Source: an uncultured bacterium
GTDB taxonomy: Bacteria; Actinomycetota; Coriobacteriia; Coriobacteriales; Coriobacteriaceae
Assembly (NCBI GenBank): GCA_905215755.1
Contig: CAJMRE010000023.1
Coordinates: 1 to 32,583, forward strand
DNA length: 32,583 nucleotides
Direction of reading: 5' to 3'
Under the pieces are notes generated by a model. That model searched no databases and was not told the DNA's origin. It saw only the letters and a program-made list of their open reading frames with translations. Shown here one piece after another: positions 7,319-15,883 of the stretch; the first letter of the stretch is position 1; each line of letters opens with the position of its first letter. The position numbers were made by a program, and so were the translations under genes.

Positions 7319-8386
7319 CTAAACGGTAGGTTCAATCCCCAGGTGCTCAAAGGTGCGGAGGGTTGCCTGACGGCCCTGCGGCGTACGAATCATCAATCCG
7401 CACTGCAGCAAATAGGGCTCATAGACATCCTCGAGCGTGCCTGGGTCCTCGCCCACCGCGCTGGCAAGGGTCGTAAGTCCCACGGCGCGACCGGAGAACG
7501 TCTTGGCGAGCGTCTCCAAAATGCGAATATCCATCCAGTCCAGACCGAGCTCGTCGATCTCGAAGAACTCGAGCGCCTGGCGACAGATATCGAGCTCGAT
7601 GGGGCCGTTGCCGCGCACCTGTGCGTAATCGCGCACGCGCTTGAGCAGACGGTTGGCAAGACGTGGCGTGCCGCGCGAACGCGAGCCGATCTCGAGTGCA
7701 CTGGGATGGTCGATCGTCACGCCCAGGATAGTCGCCGAGCGCGTCACAATCTGCGCGAGCTCCTCGACCGTGTAGTAATCCAGGCGATATGAAATGCCAA
7801 AGCGGTCGCGCAACGGGCCGGTCAACATGCCTGAGCGGGTCGTTGCCGCCACCAGCGTAAACTTGGGGATATCCAGGCGAATCGAGCGCGCCGCCGGACC
7901 CTTGCCAATCACGATATCGAGGGCAAAGTCCTCCATCGCGGGGTACAGGACCTCCTCGACCGAACGGTTGAGGCGGTGGATCTCGTCGATAAACAGCACA
8001 TCGCCCGGCTGCAAGTTAGTAAGGATGGCCGCCAGGTCGCCCGTGCGCGCGATGGCAGGGCCACTCGTGGTCTTGATCTGAGCGCCCAGCTCGTTGGCGA
8101 TAACGGTGGCCAGCGTGGTCTTGCCCAGGCCCGGAGGACCCGAGAAGATCACGTGGTCGAGCGTCTCGCCACGGCTCTGCGCCGCTTCGATCAACACGCG
8201 CAGGCTCTGCTTGATGTGCTCCTGGCCGCAGTAATCGTCCAGGCGCTGAGGGCGCAAAGTGCGGTCGACATCGAGATCCTCGGCCGTCAGCTCCGAGCCC
8301 ACCATGCGCTCGCCGTGCGACATGGATGCCGCCGGCGAGTTACCGGGCGTCGCCCACAAGTCCTGAGAGTCATCGGCTTCCCACAT
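7319..8386 (-). CDS. ruvB: Holliday junction branch migration ATPase RuvB
   Basis: The hexameric AAA+ motor that, with RuvA, drives branch migration of Holliday junctions. The 355-residue protein has Walker A GPPGLGKTT, Walker B LFIDEIHRL, sensor ATTRSGML, the arginine-finger segment GPLRDRFG and the C-terminal winged helix (RTPQGRQATLRTFEHLG). The N-terminus is about 20 residues longer than in compact RuvB proteins. The ATG at 8386 overlaps the ruvA stop by one base (TGATG), which points to translational coupling; GTG at 8389 is an alternative start. It is the last gene of the ruvC-ruvA-ruvB operon. Confidence 0.97.
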   Translation of the reverse strand: MWEADDSQDLWATPGNSPAASMSHGERMVGSELTAEDLDVDRTLRPQRLDDYCGQEHIKQSLRVLIEAAQSRGETLDHVIFSGPPGLGKTTLATVIANELGAQIKTTSGPAIARTGDLAAILTNLQPGDVLFIDEIHRLNRSVEEVLYPAMEDFALDIVIGKGPAARSIRLDIPKFTLVAATTRSGMLTGPLRDRFGISYRLDYYTVEELAQIVTRSATILGVTIDHPSALEIGSRSRGTPRLANRLLKRVRDYAQVRGNGPIELDICRQALEFFEIDELGLDWMDIRILETLAKTFSGRAVGLTTLASAVGEDPGTLEDVYEPYLLQCGLMIRTPQGRQATLRTFEHLGIEPTV

Positions 8387-9006
8387 CACGCATCCATTCC
8401 GAGTCGCTTAAGCGCCGCGCCGAGCAGATCCTCGACACGCATATTCTGCCCATCATACCCGCTCAGGGCAACATCGGTCTCCTGCGGGCTAAAGCCCATG
8501 GAAAGGAGCGCCGCACGGGCATCATCGATCACCGAGGGAGCGGCAGCGGGCACGGGCATCGCAACCTGTCCGGAAATCACGTCGACCGGCACAAAGCCCT
8601 TATCCTTGGCAAAGGTGCTCTTGAGTTCCAGGATCAGGCGCTGAGCTGTCTTTTTGCCCACACCGGGTACCTTGGCCATGCCCTTGTCGTCCTCGGCCAT
8701 CACCAGCGAATACAGCTGCCCCACGGTATAGGTGGAAAGCACGGCGAGCGCCAGGCGCGGGCCAACGCCCGAAACGGACACGAGCCGGTCGAACATCGTG
8801 CGCTCATCCTTTGAGGAAAAACCGAAAAGTGTCATGGCGTCCTCGCGCACCTGCATACGCGTGTAGAGGCGGACCTCGCCGCCGGGCGTCGGCAACGTGG
8901 CCGCAGTGCTGCCCGAGATGCCGAGCTCAAAGCCAACGCCCGACACATCGACGACAGCCGAGCTCATCGTGGCCTCGACAAGCGTTCCGTGGAGCTGGGA
9001 GATCAT
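8386..9006 (-). CDS. ruvA: Holliday junction DNA-binding protein RuvA
   Basis: The 206-residue tetrameric protein binds the four-way junction and loads RuvB. An N-terminal OB-like domain (MISQLHGTLVEAT ... GFELG) is followed by two helix-hairpin-helix motifs, SGVGPRLALAVL and PGVGKKTAQRLIL, and a C-terminal RuvB-contacting domain (DDARAALLSMGFSPQET). ATG 9006 overlaps the ruvC stop codon by one base, and AGAGAGGA lies upstream inside ruvC. The open frame continues upstream to 9246, but that part is a shadow of ruvC in another frame. Confidence 0.97.
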   Translation of the reverse strand: MISQLHGTLVEATMSSAVVDVSGVGFELGISGSTAATLPTPGGEVRLYTRMQVREDAMTLFGFSSKDERTMFDRLVSVSGVGPRLALAVLSTYTVGQLYSLVMAEDDKGMAKVPGVGKKTAQRLILELKSTFAKDKGFVPVDVISGQVAMPVPAAAPSVIDDARAALLSMGFSPQETDVALSGYDGQNMRVEDLLGAALKRLGMDA

Positions 9007-9527
9007 CAGTATCCGGTTCCTCTCTGTTGATAGAACTCGCCACCGGTGAGGGCGCGGGTGCGGCTGAGGTTTACGTGGCAGATGGCGCAGGCCAGGGCAT
9101 CGGCGGCATGGTCGGGATGCGGGTCGTGGTCGAGCTGTGTTAGAGTGCGTACCATGTAGGCGACCTGCCGCTTGTCCGCGGCGCCGGTGCCCACCACAGC
9201 CTGTTTGATCTGCATGGGCGTGTACTCGCCAATCTCGAGCGCGCATTCCGAAAGCGCTACGAGTGCAGCACCGCGGGCATGCGCCGTGGGGATGGCCGAA
9301 CGAACGTTGGCGCCAAAGTAGATACTCTCGACAGCAGCCGTGTCGGGTCGATAACGCTCGACGACATCCTTAAGGTCACGGGCGATATGCGACAGGCGCA
9401 CCGCGAGCGGACTTCCGGCACTGGTCTCGATGCAGCCATAGGCACGGCAGCGAACCTCGCCGCGCCGCTCCTCGATAATCCCCCAACCCGTATGGGCCAA
9501 ACCGGGGTCGATGCCCAAGATAACCAA
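9006..9527 (-). CDS. ruvC: Holliday junction resolvase RuvC
   Basis: The endonuclease cuts Holliday junctions symmetrically as a dimer. The four acidic active-site residues are visible: Asp in ILGIDPGLAHTGWG, Glu in AVESIYFG, and two Asp in the C-terminal HPDHAADALACA. No ATG is available. TTG at 9527 is chosen because GGGGAGG lies five bases upstream and the product then begins MVILGIDPG, as in other RuvC proteins, with 173 residues, the common family length. A TTG at 9548 would add seven unusual residues. It is the first gene of a coupled ruvCAB operon, with an SOS box about 55 bases upstream. Confidence 0.94.
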   Translation of the reverse strand: MVILGIDPGLAHTGWGIIEERRGEVRCRAYGCIETSAGSPLAVRLSHIARDLKDVVERYRPDTAAVESIYFGANVRSAIPTAHARGAALVALSECALEIGEYTPMQIKQAVVGTGAADKRQVAYMVRTLTQLDHDPHPDHAADALACAICHVNLSRTRALTGGEFYQQRGTGY

Positions 9528-9582
9528 GCCAACCTCCCCTCGCCACAAGCACAGCGCAAGACAAGGCCCCGCGCATCATTCA

Positions 9583-9596
9583 CGAACGTCTGTTCT
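9583..9596 (-). promoter_or_regulatory. LexA/SOS box upstream of ruvCAB
   Basis: On the minus strand the site reads AGAACAGACGTTCG. It matches the Gram-positive LexA box pattern CGAAC-RNRY-GTTCG at all positions except the first base. It lies about 55 bases upstream of the chosen ruvC start and next to a TTATTC/TATTCT segment that could be the -10. SOS control of ruv genes is well established in other bacteria, which makes the site credible. Confidence 0.65.
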
Positions 9597-9663
9597 AGAA
9601 TAACACAACGCTAGCCCTATAAGTCAGCCGAGATCGAATTGTAGGTTGAGTATACGCAAGCGA

Positions 9664-9761
9664 GCGCCCGCCAGAGCGAGCAAGGTGCCTTGAAAGAGGA
9701 GGGCATTGACCTGGCGGTCATGTCCGACGATTGAAAGGCAGATTGCCGCTCTGGCGGGCGC
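9664..9761. repeat. 15-bp perfect inverted repeat with 68-base spacer
   Basis: GCGCCCGCCAGAGCG at 9664-9678 is exactly complementary to 9747-9761. The spacer contains a plus-strand frame that reads ALKEEGIDLAVMSDD and then stops, which resembles the tail of a real protein. Upstream in frame there is a stop just before GTT GAG, so any gene here is a fragment. On the minus strand the repeat lies just downstream of the NadE-like gene and might fold into a long terminator-like hairpin, but no T-run follows. The interval 9528-9769 holds no intact gene. Confidence 0.5.
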
Positions 9762-9769
9762 GCAGCGAC

Positions 9770-11755
9770 CTAGTTCTGAGAGAAGAACGGAAATTGTCGG
9801 GGATCAACCGGCGGATGCGGCATCGGGCCACCCTGGGGCCCACCCTGCGGGCCACCCTGGCCGCCCATCATCTTATCGATGGCGTCCTGGACCTCACCCT
9901 CAAACTTTTTCATGCCCTCATGCAGACGACGCTGACCGTCCTCGGAGCGCAGCTCTTCCATCTGCTCGGGCGAAATACCCAACAGCTCGCCCAATATGCC
10001 CATCATCTCGCCGCGCATACGGTCACTCGTATCGTCGTCGGCAAAGCGGCGCACCTCGGCGCGTGCCAGAGAATCAACCGTCATGCGCTCCTTACCGTTG
10101 AGCCCCAGATCGGACCACGCAAGCATGTACGGCCAGGCGCGCTCGACAAACGAACGGGCCGAAACGATCGGCGCCGTCGGTAGCATGCGACGGGCAGCCT
10201 CACCCTGGCGCACAAGCATCAGCAGCAGCGAGCAGGCCTCGGGCTTGGCGGCGGCCATCGGGATGTCGTCAAAGGGACGGCTGCGGTCCACGTGCGACTC
10301 GAGCGCACCATCGACCTCGCCCGGCTCAAGCCCGCCCAGCAGCTGCGCCGCGCGATCGAGCATATCAACCGGGCCGGCGAGCATCGAGAGTGCCTGCGCC
10401 AGCACGCGATCCATGCAATCCTCTACCGCGTTGAGCGTCACGAGCTCTTGGGGCACCACGGCCGAAGCACGGTTGCGCACGCGTGCCACAAACTCGAGCG
10501 TCGACAGATACACATCCCCAAAGGGCGCAAAGTCGCCCTGGTAGCCGCCGGACAGCGCGGGCGCCGCCAGCGCGTACTCGGTCTTGGAAAGCGGGCTCAA
10601 CGCCATGGCGCCCAGCTCGAGCGCCGTATCCTCGAGCATCAGGCCCAGCGCACGCGAACGCAGGCGTTCGGCATCGCCCGCCGACACGTCGCGGTCGAAC
10701 ACGCGCGCCGCATCTGGCGCATCGCGCTCGACGGTGCGAATGTGCAAGCGCTCGGCGATTGAGCGCACAGCAGAACAACGGGCGGCTTCGGCCTCCTCCT
10801 GCGCCGGCGTAAAGATGCGATTGCGCCCCAGCACCAGGCCAATCACATTACGCGGACCCAAGGCATCGACGGCAAGCGCCGCCAACAGGGACGACGGCAA
10901 ATCGCCCTCGAGCGCCACCACGGCACGCGAGGCGCCGCGAGCGCGGGCATTGTCGCGTACGGCAAGCACCAGCGCCTGCCACAGCCACTCCTCGGAACGA
11001 AACTCGGGCAGCTCGTGGTCCTCCAGGGCATCGAGCATCACGCCGCGCTGAATCTCCTGAACCAGCAGGCTCTCCTCAAAGCACGGCGCCTGGGCCACCA
11101 CTCGCCCGCAGTCGTCGAGCACAAACGACCCGCCGGTATACACCGACTCGTCATAGGCACCGACCGGCGCCATGCAGGCAAACCATACGCTGCGCTTGGA
11201 CGCGATCTTGCGGTAGGCACCGCTGCGAACGGCGGCAATGGCGGCCGTCTCGCGGTCGGTCATATCAAACGCGTTGAACTGGAAATAGGCGATGAGGTCG
11301 ACGCCGGTCGGCAGCATCTCGAGCTCGCGATCTAGGTCAAACACCACGGCGATGCGCACGCCGTCCACGTCAAACACCGGCGGTGCCCAACGCGCGTCGT
11401 TGCTCTCGCCACGCTGCAGGGCGATGCTTGCGCGCGCGGGCACCACGCGACCATCCTTAAGCATCATGTAGTCGAGCAGAGGCTGGCCCTCAAACGAAAC
11501 CGCAGAGGGCACGATGCAGATCATGTCGAGCTCTTGGATGCGCTCGGCAACGCCCGTCAAGCCCGTCAGCATATCGTGCTCAAAATCGGCAGCGCCCACC
11601 AGGCTGCCCGGCATGGCGCCCATAAAGAGCGGGGCCGGAACGCACAGCACGCGCGCGCCGCGCTCATGAGCCAGGCGAGCCTGGTCCTCGATGCGGCCGC
11701 AAATGCCCTCGATGTCACCCAGGCGCATATCGATCTGTGCAAGTGCGAGCTTCAT
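9770..11755 (-). CDS. NadE-like protein (nitrilase plus NAD synthetase fold) with degenerate active sites
   Basis: The 661-residue protein follows the layout of glutamine-dependent NAD+ synthetase. Residues 1-270 form a nitrilase-type amidase domain (MKLALAQIDMRLGDI) and about 290-570 a synthetase-type domain. In true enzymes the amidase triad is Glu (in fPEL), Lys and Cys (in iCED). Here the Glu position reads VPAPLF, the Cys position reads VVFDLD, and no matching Lys is apparent. The synthetase P-loop SGGIDSS reads EGDLPSS within ALEGDLPSSLLAALAVDALG, while flanking scaffold sequence is kept (DNARARGASRAVVAL; SPLSKTEYALAAPALSGGYQGDFAPFGDVYLSTLEFVARVRN). It therefore looks like a pseudoenzyme. 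A C-terminal extension adds helical segments and a GGPQGGPQGGP tail. ATG 11755 is chosen; AAAGG lies upstream. It may be co-transcribed with the superoxide reductase gene only if the terminator at 11794 is leaky. Confidence 0.75.
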   Translation of the reverse strand: MKLALAQIDMRLGDIEGICGRIEDQARLAHERGARVLCVPAPLFMGAMPGSLVGAADFEHDMLTGLTGVAERIQELDMICIVPSAVSFEGQPLLDYMMLKDGRVVPARASIALQRGESNDARWAPPVFDVDGVRIAVVFDLDRELEMLPTGVDLIAYFQFNAFDMTDRETAAIAAVRSGAYRKIASKRSVWFACMAPVGAYDESVYTGGSFVLDDCGRVVAQAPCFEESLLVQEIQRGVMLDALEDHELPEFRSEEWLWQALVLAVRDNARARGASRAVVALEGDLPSSLLAALAVDALGPRNVIGLVLGRNRIFTPAQEEAEAARCSAVRSIAERLHIRTVERDAPDAARVFDRDVSAGDAERLRSRALGLMLEDTALELGAMALSPLSKTEYALAAPALSGGYQGDFAPFGDVYLSTLEFVARVRNRASAVVPQELVTLNAVEDCMDRVLAQALSMLAGPVDMLDRAAQLLGGLEPGEVDGALESHVDRSRPFDDIPMAAAKPEACSLLLMLVRQGEAARRMLPTAPIVSARSFVERAWPYMLAWSDLGLNGKERMTVDSLARAEVRRFADDDTSDRMRGEMMGILGELLGISPEQMEELRSEDGQRRLHEGMKKFEGEVQDAIDKMMGGQGGPQGGPQGGPMPHPPVDPRQFPFFSQN

Positions 11756-11793
11756 GGCCCAGCCTTTCCGTCGTAAATCGTCGTTGCCGTAGT

Positions 11794-11825
11794 AAAAGCG
11801 CCGGCCGCATAATGCAGCCGGCGCT
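11794..11825 (-). terminator. intrinsic terminator of the superoxide reductase gene
   Basis: On the minus strand AGCGCCGGC pairs perfectly with GCCGGCGCT around an 11-base loop, followed by TTTTAC. It lies between the superoxide reductase stop codon and the NadE-like gene start and should separate the two transcripts. Confidence 0.8.
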
Positions 11826-11871
11826 CGCATGTGCATATGCTAGCTATGATACCCCGAGCGGGGGCGCGCTC

Positions 11872-12234
11872 CTAGAACGTCGCGGACCACAGCCCATGCA
11901 GGTTGCAGTAGGCATAGACGGTACCAGTCTTGGAGCCGCCAGCGAAAAACGTCGTGGGCTTCATGCCGGGCTCAAGGTAATGGACCTCCAGGCGGCCCTC
12001 GGCCTCAAGCGCGATCCACTCGATGTAGTGCTCGGGCAGCATGGGGTGCTCCGTCGAGCCCACGCGCGCGCGAATGACGTGGCCGTCGCGCTCGATCTCG
12101 ACAACGGGCACATGCTTCTCGTGCGCCGCGTCCTCGGTGTTCGCCGTCAACTCCGTGCAGCCGGCAGGGGTCGCAACGTCGTCGCCAAGGGCAGCAACAA
12201 GCTTGCCATCGGAGTCCTTAAAGAATTTCGCCAT
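11872..12234 (-). CDS. superoxide reductase (desulfoferrodoxin/neelaredoxin family)
   Basis: A 120-residue cytoplasmic enzyme that reduces superoxide to hydrogen peroxide, typical of anaerobes. The catalytic iron site is complete: His41 (in EKHVP), His63, His69, Cys110 and His113 (CNLHGLW). The spacing of 6, 41 and 3 residues between the last four matches known desulfoferrodoxins, and the conserved Lys before the first His is Lys40. The N-terminal part still aligns in outline with the rubredoxin-like centre I domain (FFKDSDGKLVAAL ... GCTELTANTEDAAHEKHVP), but only one Cys (Cys26) is left, so that second iron site has been lost. ATG 12234 has AAAGGAG six bases upstream; the longer open frame upstream is not coding. 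Confidence 0.92.
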   Translation of the reverse strand: MAKFFKDSDGKLVAALGDDVATPAGCTELTANTEDAAHEKHVPVVEIERDGHVIRARVGSTEHPMLPEHYIEWIALEAEGRLEVHYLEPGMKPTTFFAGGSKTGTVYAYCNLHGLWSATF

Positions 12235-12384
12235 GATGTTCTCCTTTGCTGATGTGCCAATATTCCTGATGCTTCTTATGCCCAAAGGCAGGCGAACCAT
12301 CCATGGCATTGCAAATGAACACATAACGGGCGAGAACGGTGGGGCGGCGCGTACTATCCGCCCTGGCGGCCCCACCCGAGCGGG

Positions 12385-15300
12385 TTAGCGACCGTCGCCA
12401 CCGAGCAGCGCCAGAACATCCTCGCGCGTGAACAGCGCCGATGAGATGCCGTCGCCGCCGAGCACGCTGTTGACCAGATCGCGCTTGGACTCCTGCATCT
12501 GCATAATGCGTTCCTCGATCGTGTCCTTGGCGATGAGCTTGTACACGGTCACGGTGTGCTGCTGGCCAATGCGGTGGGCGCGGTCGGTCGCCTGGTCCTG
12601 CGCCGCCACGTTCCACCACGGGTCGTAGTGGATGACCACGTCGGCAGCCGTCAAATTAAGGCCCACGCCGCCCGCCTTGAGCGAAATCAAGAACACCGGC
12701 ACCTCGCCCGCTTGGAACTGCGCAACCATCTTGGCGCGACTCTCCTTAGACGATGCGCCCGTAAGCTTAAGAAAGGCGATATCCTCCTTGACCAGGCGCT
12801 TGCCAATGATATCGAGCATGCCCGTAAACTGGCTGAACAGCAAGATGCGGTGACCGCCGTCAAGCGCGCCGTGAACGAGCTCCATGCACGTATCGAGCTT
12901 GGCGCTTCCCGCCTTGTAGTCCGCATAGTGCAGATGCGGGTCGCAGCAGATCTGACGCAGCTTGGTGAGCTCGGCAAGTACCTTGAGCTTGTCTTTCTTA
13001 AACTCCCCGGCCTCGCGGTGCTGCACTTGCTGGGCAATGCGGTCCTGGTTGGCCAGGTAGAGCTTGCGCTGCTCGCCGGTAAGCTGCGCCATCACCGTAT
13101 CCTCGATCTTCTCGGGCAGATCGGCCACCACCTCTTCCTTGACGCGACGCAGCACAAACGGCGATACGAGCGCCTGCAGACGAGCGGCACTATCGCCCTC
13201 AGCATGCTCGACGGGACTCTCAAAGCGCTTGGCAAATGAGTCGCGCGTGCCCAGAAGACCCGGCATCAAAAAGTCGAAGATACTCCAGAGCTCGGACAGG
13301 CGGTTTTCGATGGGCGTTCCCGTCAAGGCAAAGCGCACGCCGGCCGGCAGGCGCTTGGCGGCGCGCGCCACCTGGGTGAGCGGGTTTTTAATGTACTGGG
13401 CCTCGTCGAGCACCACGCGGGTAAAGTCCTGCTCGATGTATTCGTCGATGTCGCGGCGCATGAGGTCATACGACGTCACGACCACGTTGTGCTCGGCTGC
13501 GCCGGCAATTTGCACGCGACGCTGGGCTTTGGCGCCCACGATGGCGCACACATCAAGCGAGGGGGCAAAGCGCTCCAACTCGGCAGCCCAGTTGTACACG
13601 AGCGACGCGGGGCATACCACGAGCGTGGGCTTGGTATCCCCCGCCTCCACGCGCGCCAGGATATGTGCGATCATCTGCAGCGTTTTGCCCAAGCCCATAT
13701 CGTCGGCCAAGATGCCGCCGAGGCCCAAGTGCTCAAGCGAGCCGAGCCACTGATAGCCGTCGACCTGGTAGCCACGCAGCGTAGCCTTGAGCGAGGCGGG
13801 CACCGTAAAGTCCATCTTGCCGAGCGTGTCCAGACGCTCGACGGTGCGGCGGAACGCGGCGTCGCGATCGGCCTCGAGCGCCGGCGTGCGCGCGAGCATG
13901 CTGTCGACAAAAAGGGTGCTCGAGGCGGGAAGCGACACGCCGTCGAGCAGGTCGACGGCATCGACGCCCAGGTCCTCGGCAAGACCAAACGCGGCACGAG
14001 CGCCCTCGTCCAGGCGAACGATGTCGCCGGACGTAAGGCGCGCAAACGTCTGGTGGCGCTTATACGAATCGAGATAGATGGCAAGGTCAGCCGCTGAAAG
14101 CCCGCTCGCACCCAGCTCGACGTCGAGCAAGTTGCTCTTGACGGTCGCACGCACCGAAAGCTTGGGCGCAGGACGGACCGAGATCTGGCGCAGGCGATCG
14201 CTGAGCATGATCTCGCCCAGTTCGGACAGGGCAGACAGGCCCTCGGTCAGCAAGTGGAACAGGCGGGCGTCATCGCGCTCCTCAAATGCCAGGCCGCCCT
14301 CGTAGAAATCGAAGTACAGGGCAGCCGTGTCCATAACGCGAAACTCCGCCACCGTATCGCGGGGCGGAACGCCGGGGCGTTGTTCTTCGAAGGGACTGCC
14401 CGGAGCACCAAGACTAAAGAGATCTGCCGACCAATCGCCGTAGGTCACCGTAATCTTGCAGGTCACAAGACCATCGTCGACGCCGATCGCCATGGCAAAG
14501 CTCGGCTCGGGCGCCACGGCGTCGAGCGCGGCGGGAGCGGTCAGGTCGGTGTAGTCGCGCAAGATAGGCAGCGCCATGCGGCAGAACTCGCCCACCTGGT
14601 CGGCGGCGATATGGACCGGCGTGCGGCAGGGCAACAAGTGCGATAGGAACGGTGCCGCATGCTGGGCAAACGCCGTGTCGCTACGGCGTGCGCGGCGCGT
14701 ATCGACCAGATAGGCTGCGTCACCAGCGACAAAGCAATACGTATCGGCCGGCAGACGCAAGTCGTAGCTGCCTCCCGCCGCCGGTGCAATCTTGGCGGCA
14801 AGGAGCGGCGGGCGCTTGGCCGGGACTTCGCCCTCCCCCTGCGGCGACGGCTCGACCGCCACCTCGTAGGCGCGATGCGTCGTCGTCCCCCGCGACCAAG
14901 CAGGCTCAAAGGACAGGGTCCTGCCACGCAGCAGGTCCAGCACGGACACGACGGAATACTCGGATACCGGCAACTGACGCTCGGCGACAAAGCCGCTGCG
15001 GGCAAAGTCGTACGATGCCGAGCGCGAGCTCGTAATATCACCTAGGTAGGCGACCGTCATTGCAACAAAGTCAAGCAGCTTTGTCGACACGTCATCGAAT
15101 GCCTCGGGCACATGGACAAACGTAAGCTTCTTGCCATAGGAGAACGTACCGCCGCGCACATAGGCATCGGCCATGCCGTCGATATCCTTAACCACGTAGG
15201 ACACCGAACCGCAGCGAATGCGAAACTCGAGTGCCCAGTTAAAACGATCGGCAAACAGCGGATTGTAGTACGGCACCAGCGAGGGCTCCAGCACTGCCTT

Positions 15301-15858
15301 GGGCGCATCGGGGTCAATGGTGCTGGCGAACTTGCGACGCATAGCCACGAGCTCGTCCATGCGCGCGTCCGAAAGATCGGAAAGCGCCGCCACAAGGCTC
15401 GGGCTCGTGGGGACGGGTGCCGGGAAGGGAAAATTGGGGTTGACCGCAGATGCGGTGGGCGCGGGGTGTGTGGGCTGCTTTGACTGTGCGGGCGGTGCCG
15501 TAAACGTGCGGACCGGCGTACGCAAGCCCTCGACGGGCTCGGCGCCACTGGCATCCAGATACGCCAGCGCCGTGGCGATAGCGTGCTTGCACATGCCGGA
15601 ATAGCGGAAGGCGGCGGGGCAATCGCAGTCGTAGTCGACAACCTCGTGCTCGTCCATGTCGAGCGCCACGTGCGTCTTGTACAGGTCGCCGCGCGAGCCG
15701 CGCACCGTGCCCTCAATAGTCACATTTTTGGAGAAGCGCGAGCCGGAGTCCTCAAACGACAGCACGGCGCCGTTGAGCATGAGTGAGCGCCCCTTCATAA
15801 AGGTACTGCTGAGCGCCGCCTCCTTACGAAGCGCCTGCGCAAACGTCCCCTGCGCCAT
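12385..15858 (-). CDS. SNF2-family helicase with N-terminal SWIM zinc finger
   Basis: The 1157-residue protein is a Swi2/Snf2-type ATP-dependent DNA translocase. A SWIM zinc finger is at 78-92 (C78-x-C80 ... C90-x-H92; CDCPAAFRYSGMCKH). A long middle region (about 100-690) shows no further motif that I recognise. The ATPase core begins near 700: Walker A DDMGLGKT near 722, DEAQ box VVLDEAQYIKN near 816, then ALTGTPIENRLSELWSIFDF, VFLISLKAGGVGLNLTAAD and TDRAHRIGQ near 1095. Proteins of this build are common in Firmicutes and Actinobacteria, with a suspected role in transcription recycling or repair that is not settled. ATG 15858 has GGAGG five bases upstream. A 33-base inverted repeat separates it from dnaE upstream. 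Confidence 0.93.
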   Translation of the reverse strand: MAQGTFAQALRKEAALSSTFMKGRSLMLNGAVLSFEDSGSRFSKNVTIEGTVRGSRGDLYKTHVALDMDEHEVVDYDCDCPAAFRYSGMCKHAIATALAYLDASGAEPVEGLRTPVRTFTAPPAQSKQPTHPAPTASAVNPNFPFPAPVPTSPSLVAALSDLSDARMDELVAMRRKFASTIDPDAPKAVLEPSLVPYYNPLFADRFNWALEFRIRCGSVSYVVKDIDGMADAYVRGGTFSYGKKLTFVHVPEAFDDVSTKLLDFVAMTVAYLGDITSSRSASYDFARSGFVAERQLPVSEYSVVSVLDLLRGRTLSFEPAWSRGTTTHRAYEVAVEPSPQGEGEVPAKRPPLLAAKIAPAAGGSYDLRLPADTYCFVAGDAAYLVDTRRARRSDTAFAQHAAPFLSHLLPCRTPVHIAADQVGEFCRMALPILRDYTDLTAPAALDAVAPEPSFAMAIGVDDGLVTCKITVTYGDWSADLFSLGAPGSPFEEQRPGVPPRDTVAEFRVMDTAALYFDFYEGGLAFEERDDARLFHLLTEGLSALSELGEIMLSDRLRQISVRPAPKLSVRATVKSNLLDVELGASGLSAADLAIYLDSYKRHQTFARLTSGDIVRLDEGARAAFGLAEDLGVDAVDLLDGVSLPASSTLFVDSMLARTPALEADRDAAFRRTVERLDTLGKMDFTVPASLKATLRGYQVDGYQWLGSLEHLGLGGILADDMGLGKTLQMIAHILARVEAGDTKPTLVVCPASLVYNWAAELERFAPSLDVCAIVGAKAQRRVQIAGAAEHNVVVTSYDLMRRDIDEYIEQDFTRVVLDEAQYIKNPLTQVARAAKRLPAGVRFALTGTPIENRLSELWSIFDFLMPGLLGTRDSFAKRFESPVEHAEGDSAARLQALVSPFVLRRVKEEVVADLPEKIEDTVMAQLTGEQRKLYLANQDRIAQQVQHREAGEFKKDKLKVLAELTKLRQICCDPHLHYADYKAGSAKLDTCMELVHGALDGGHRILLFSQFTGMLDIIGKRLVKEDIAFLKLTGASSKESRAKMVAQFQAGEVPVFLISLKAGGVGLNLTAADVVIHYDPWWNVAAQDQATDRAHRIGQQHTVTVYKLIAKDTIEERIMQMQESKRDLVNSVLGGDGISSALFTREDVLALLGGDGR

Positions 15859-15883
15859 CACTTCCTCCAATCTCGCATGCCAA

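Noticed and set aside
9830..9862. Short tandem repeat suggestive of a CRISPR-like or minisatellite array
   Set aside because: It simply encodes the GGPQGGPQGGP tail of the NadE-like protein; no spacers or leader.
12235..12384. Terminator of the SNF2 helicase gene
   Set aside because: Several weak GC-rich stems (for example ACCCG/CGGGT) occur but none is followed by a T-run, so no site could be assigned.
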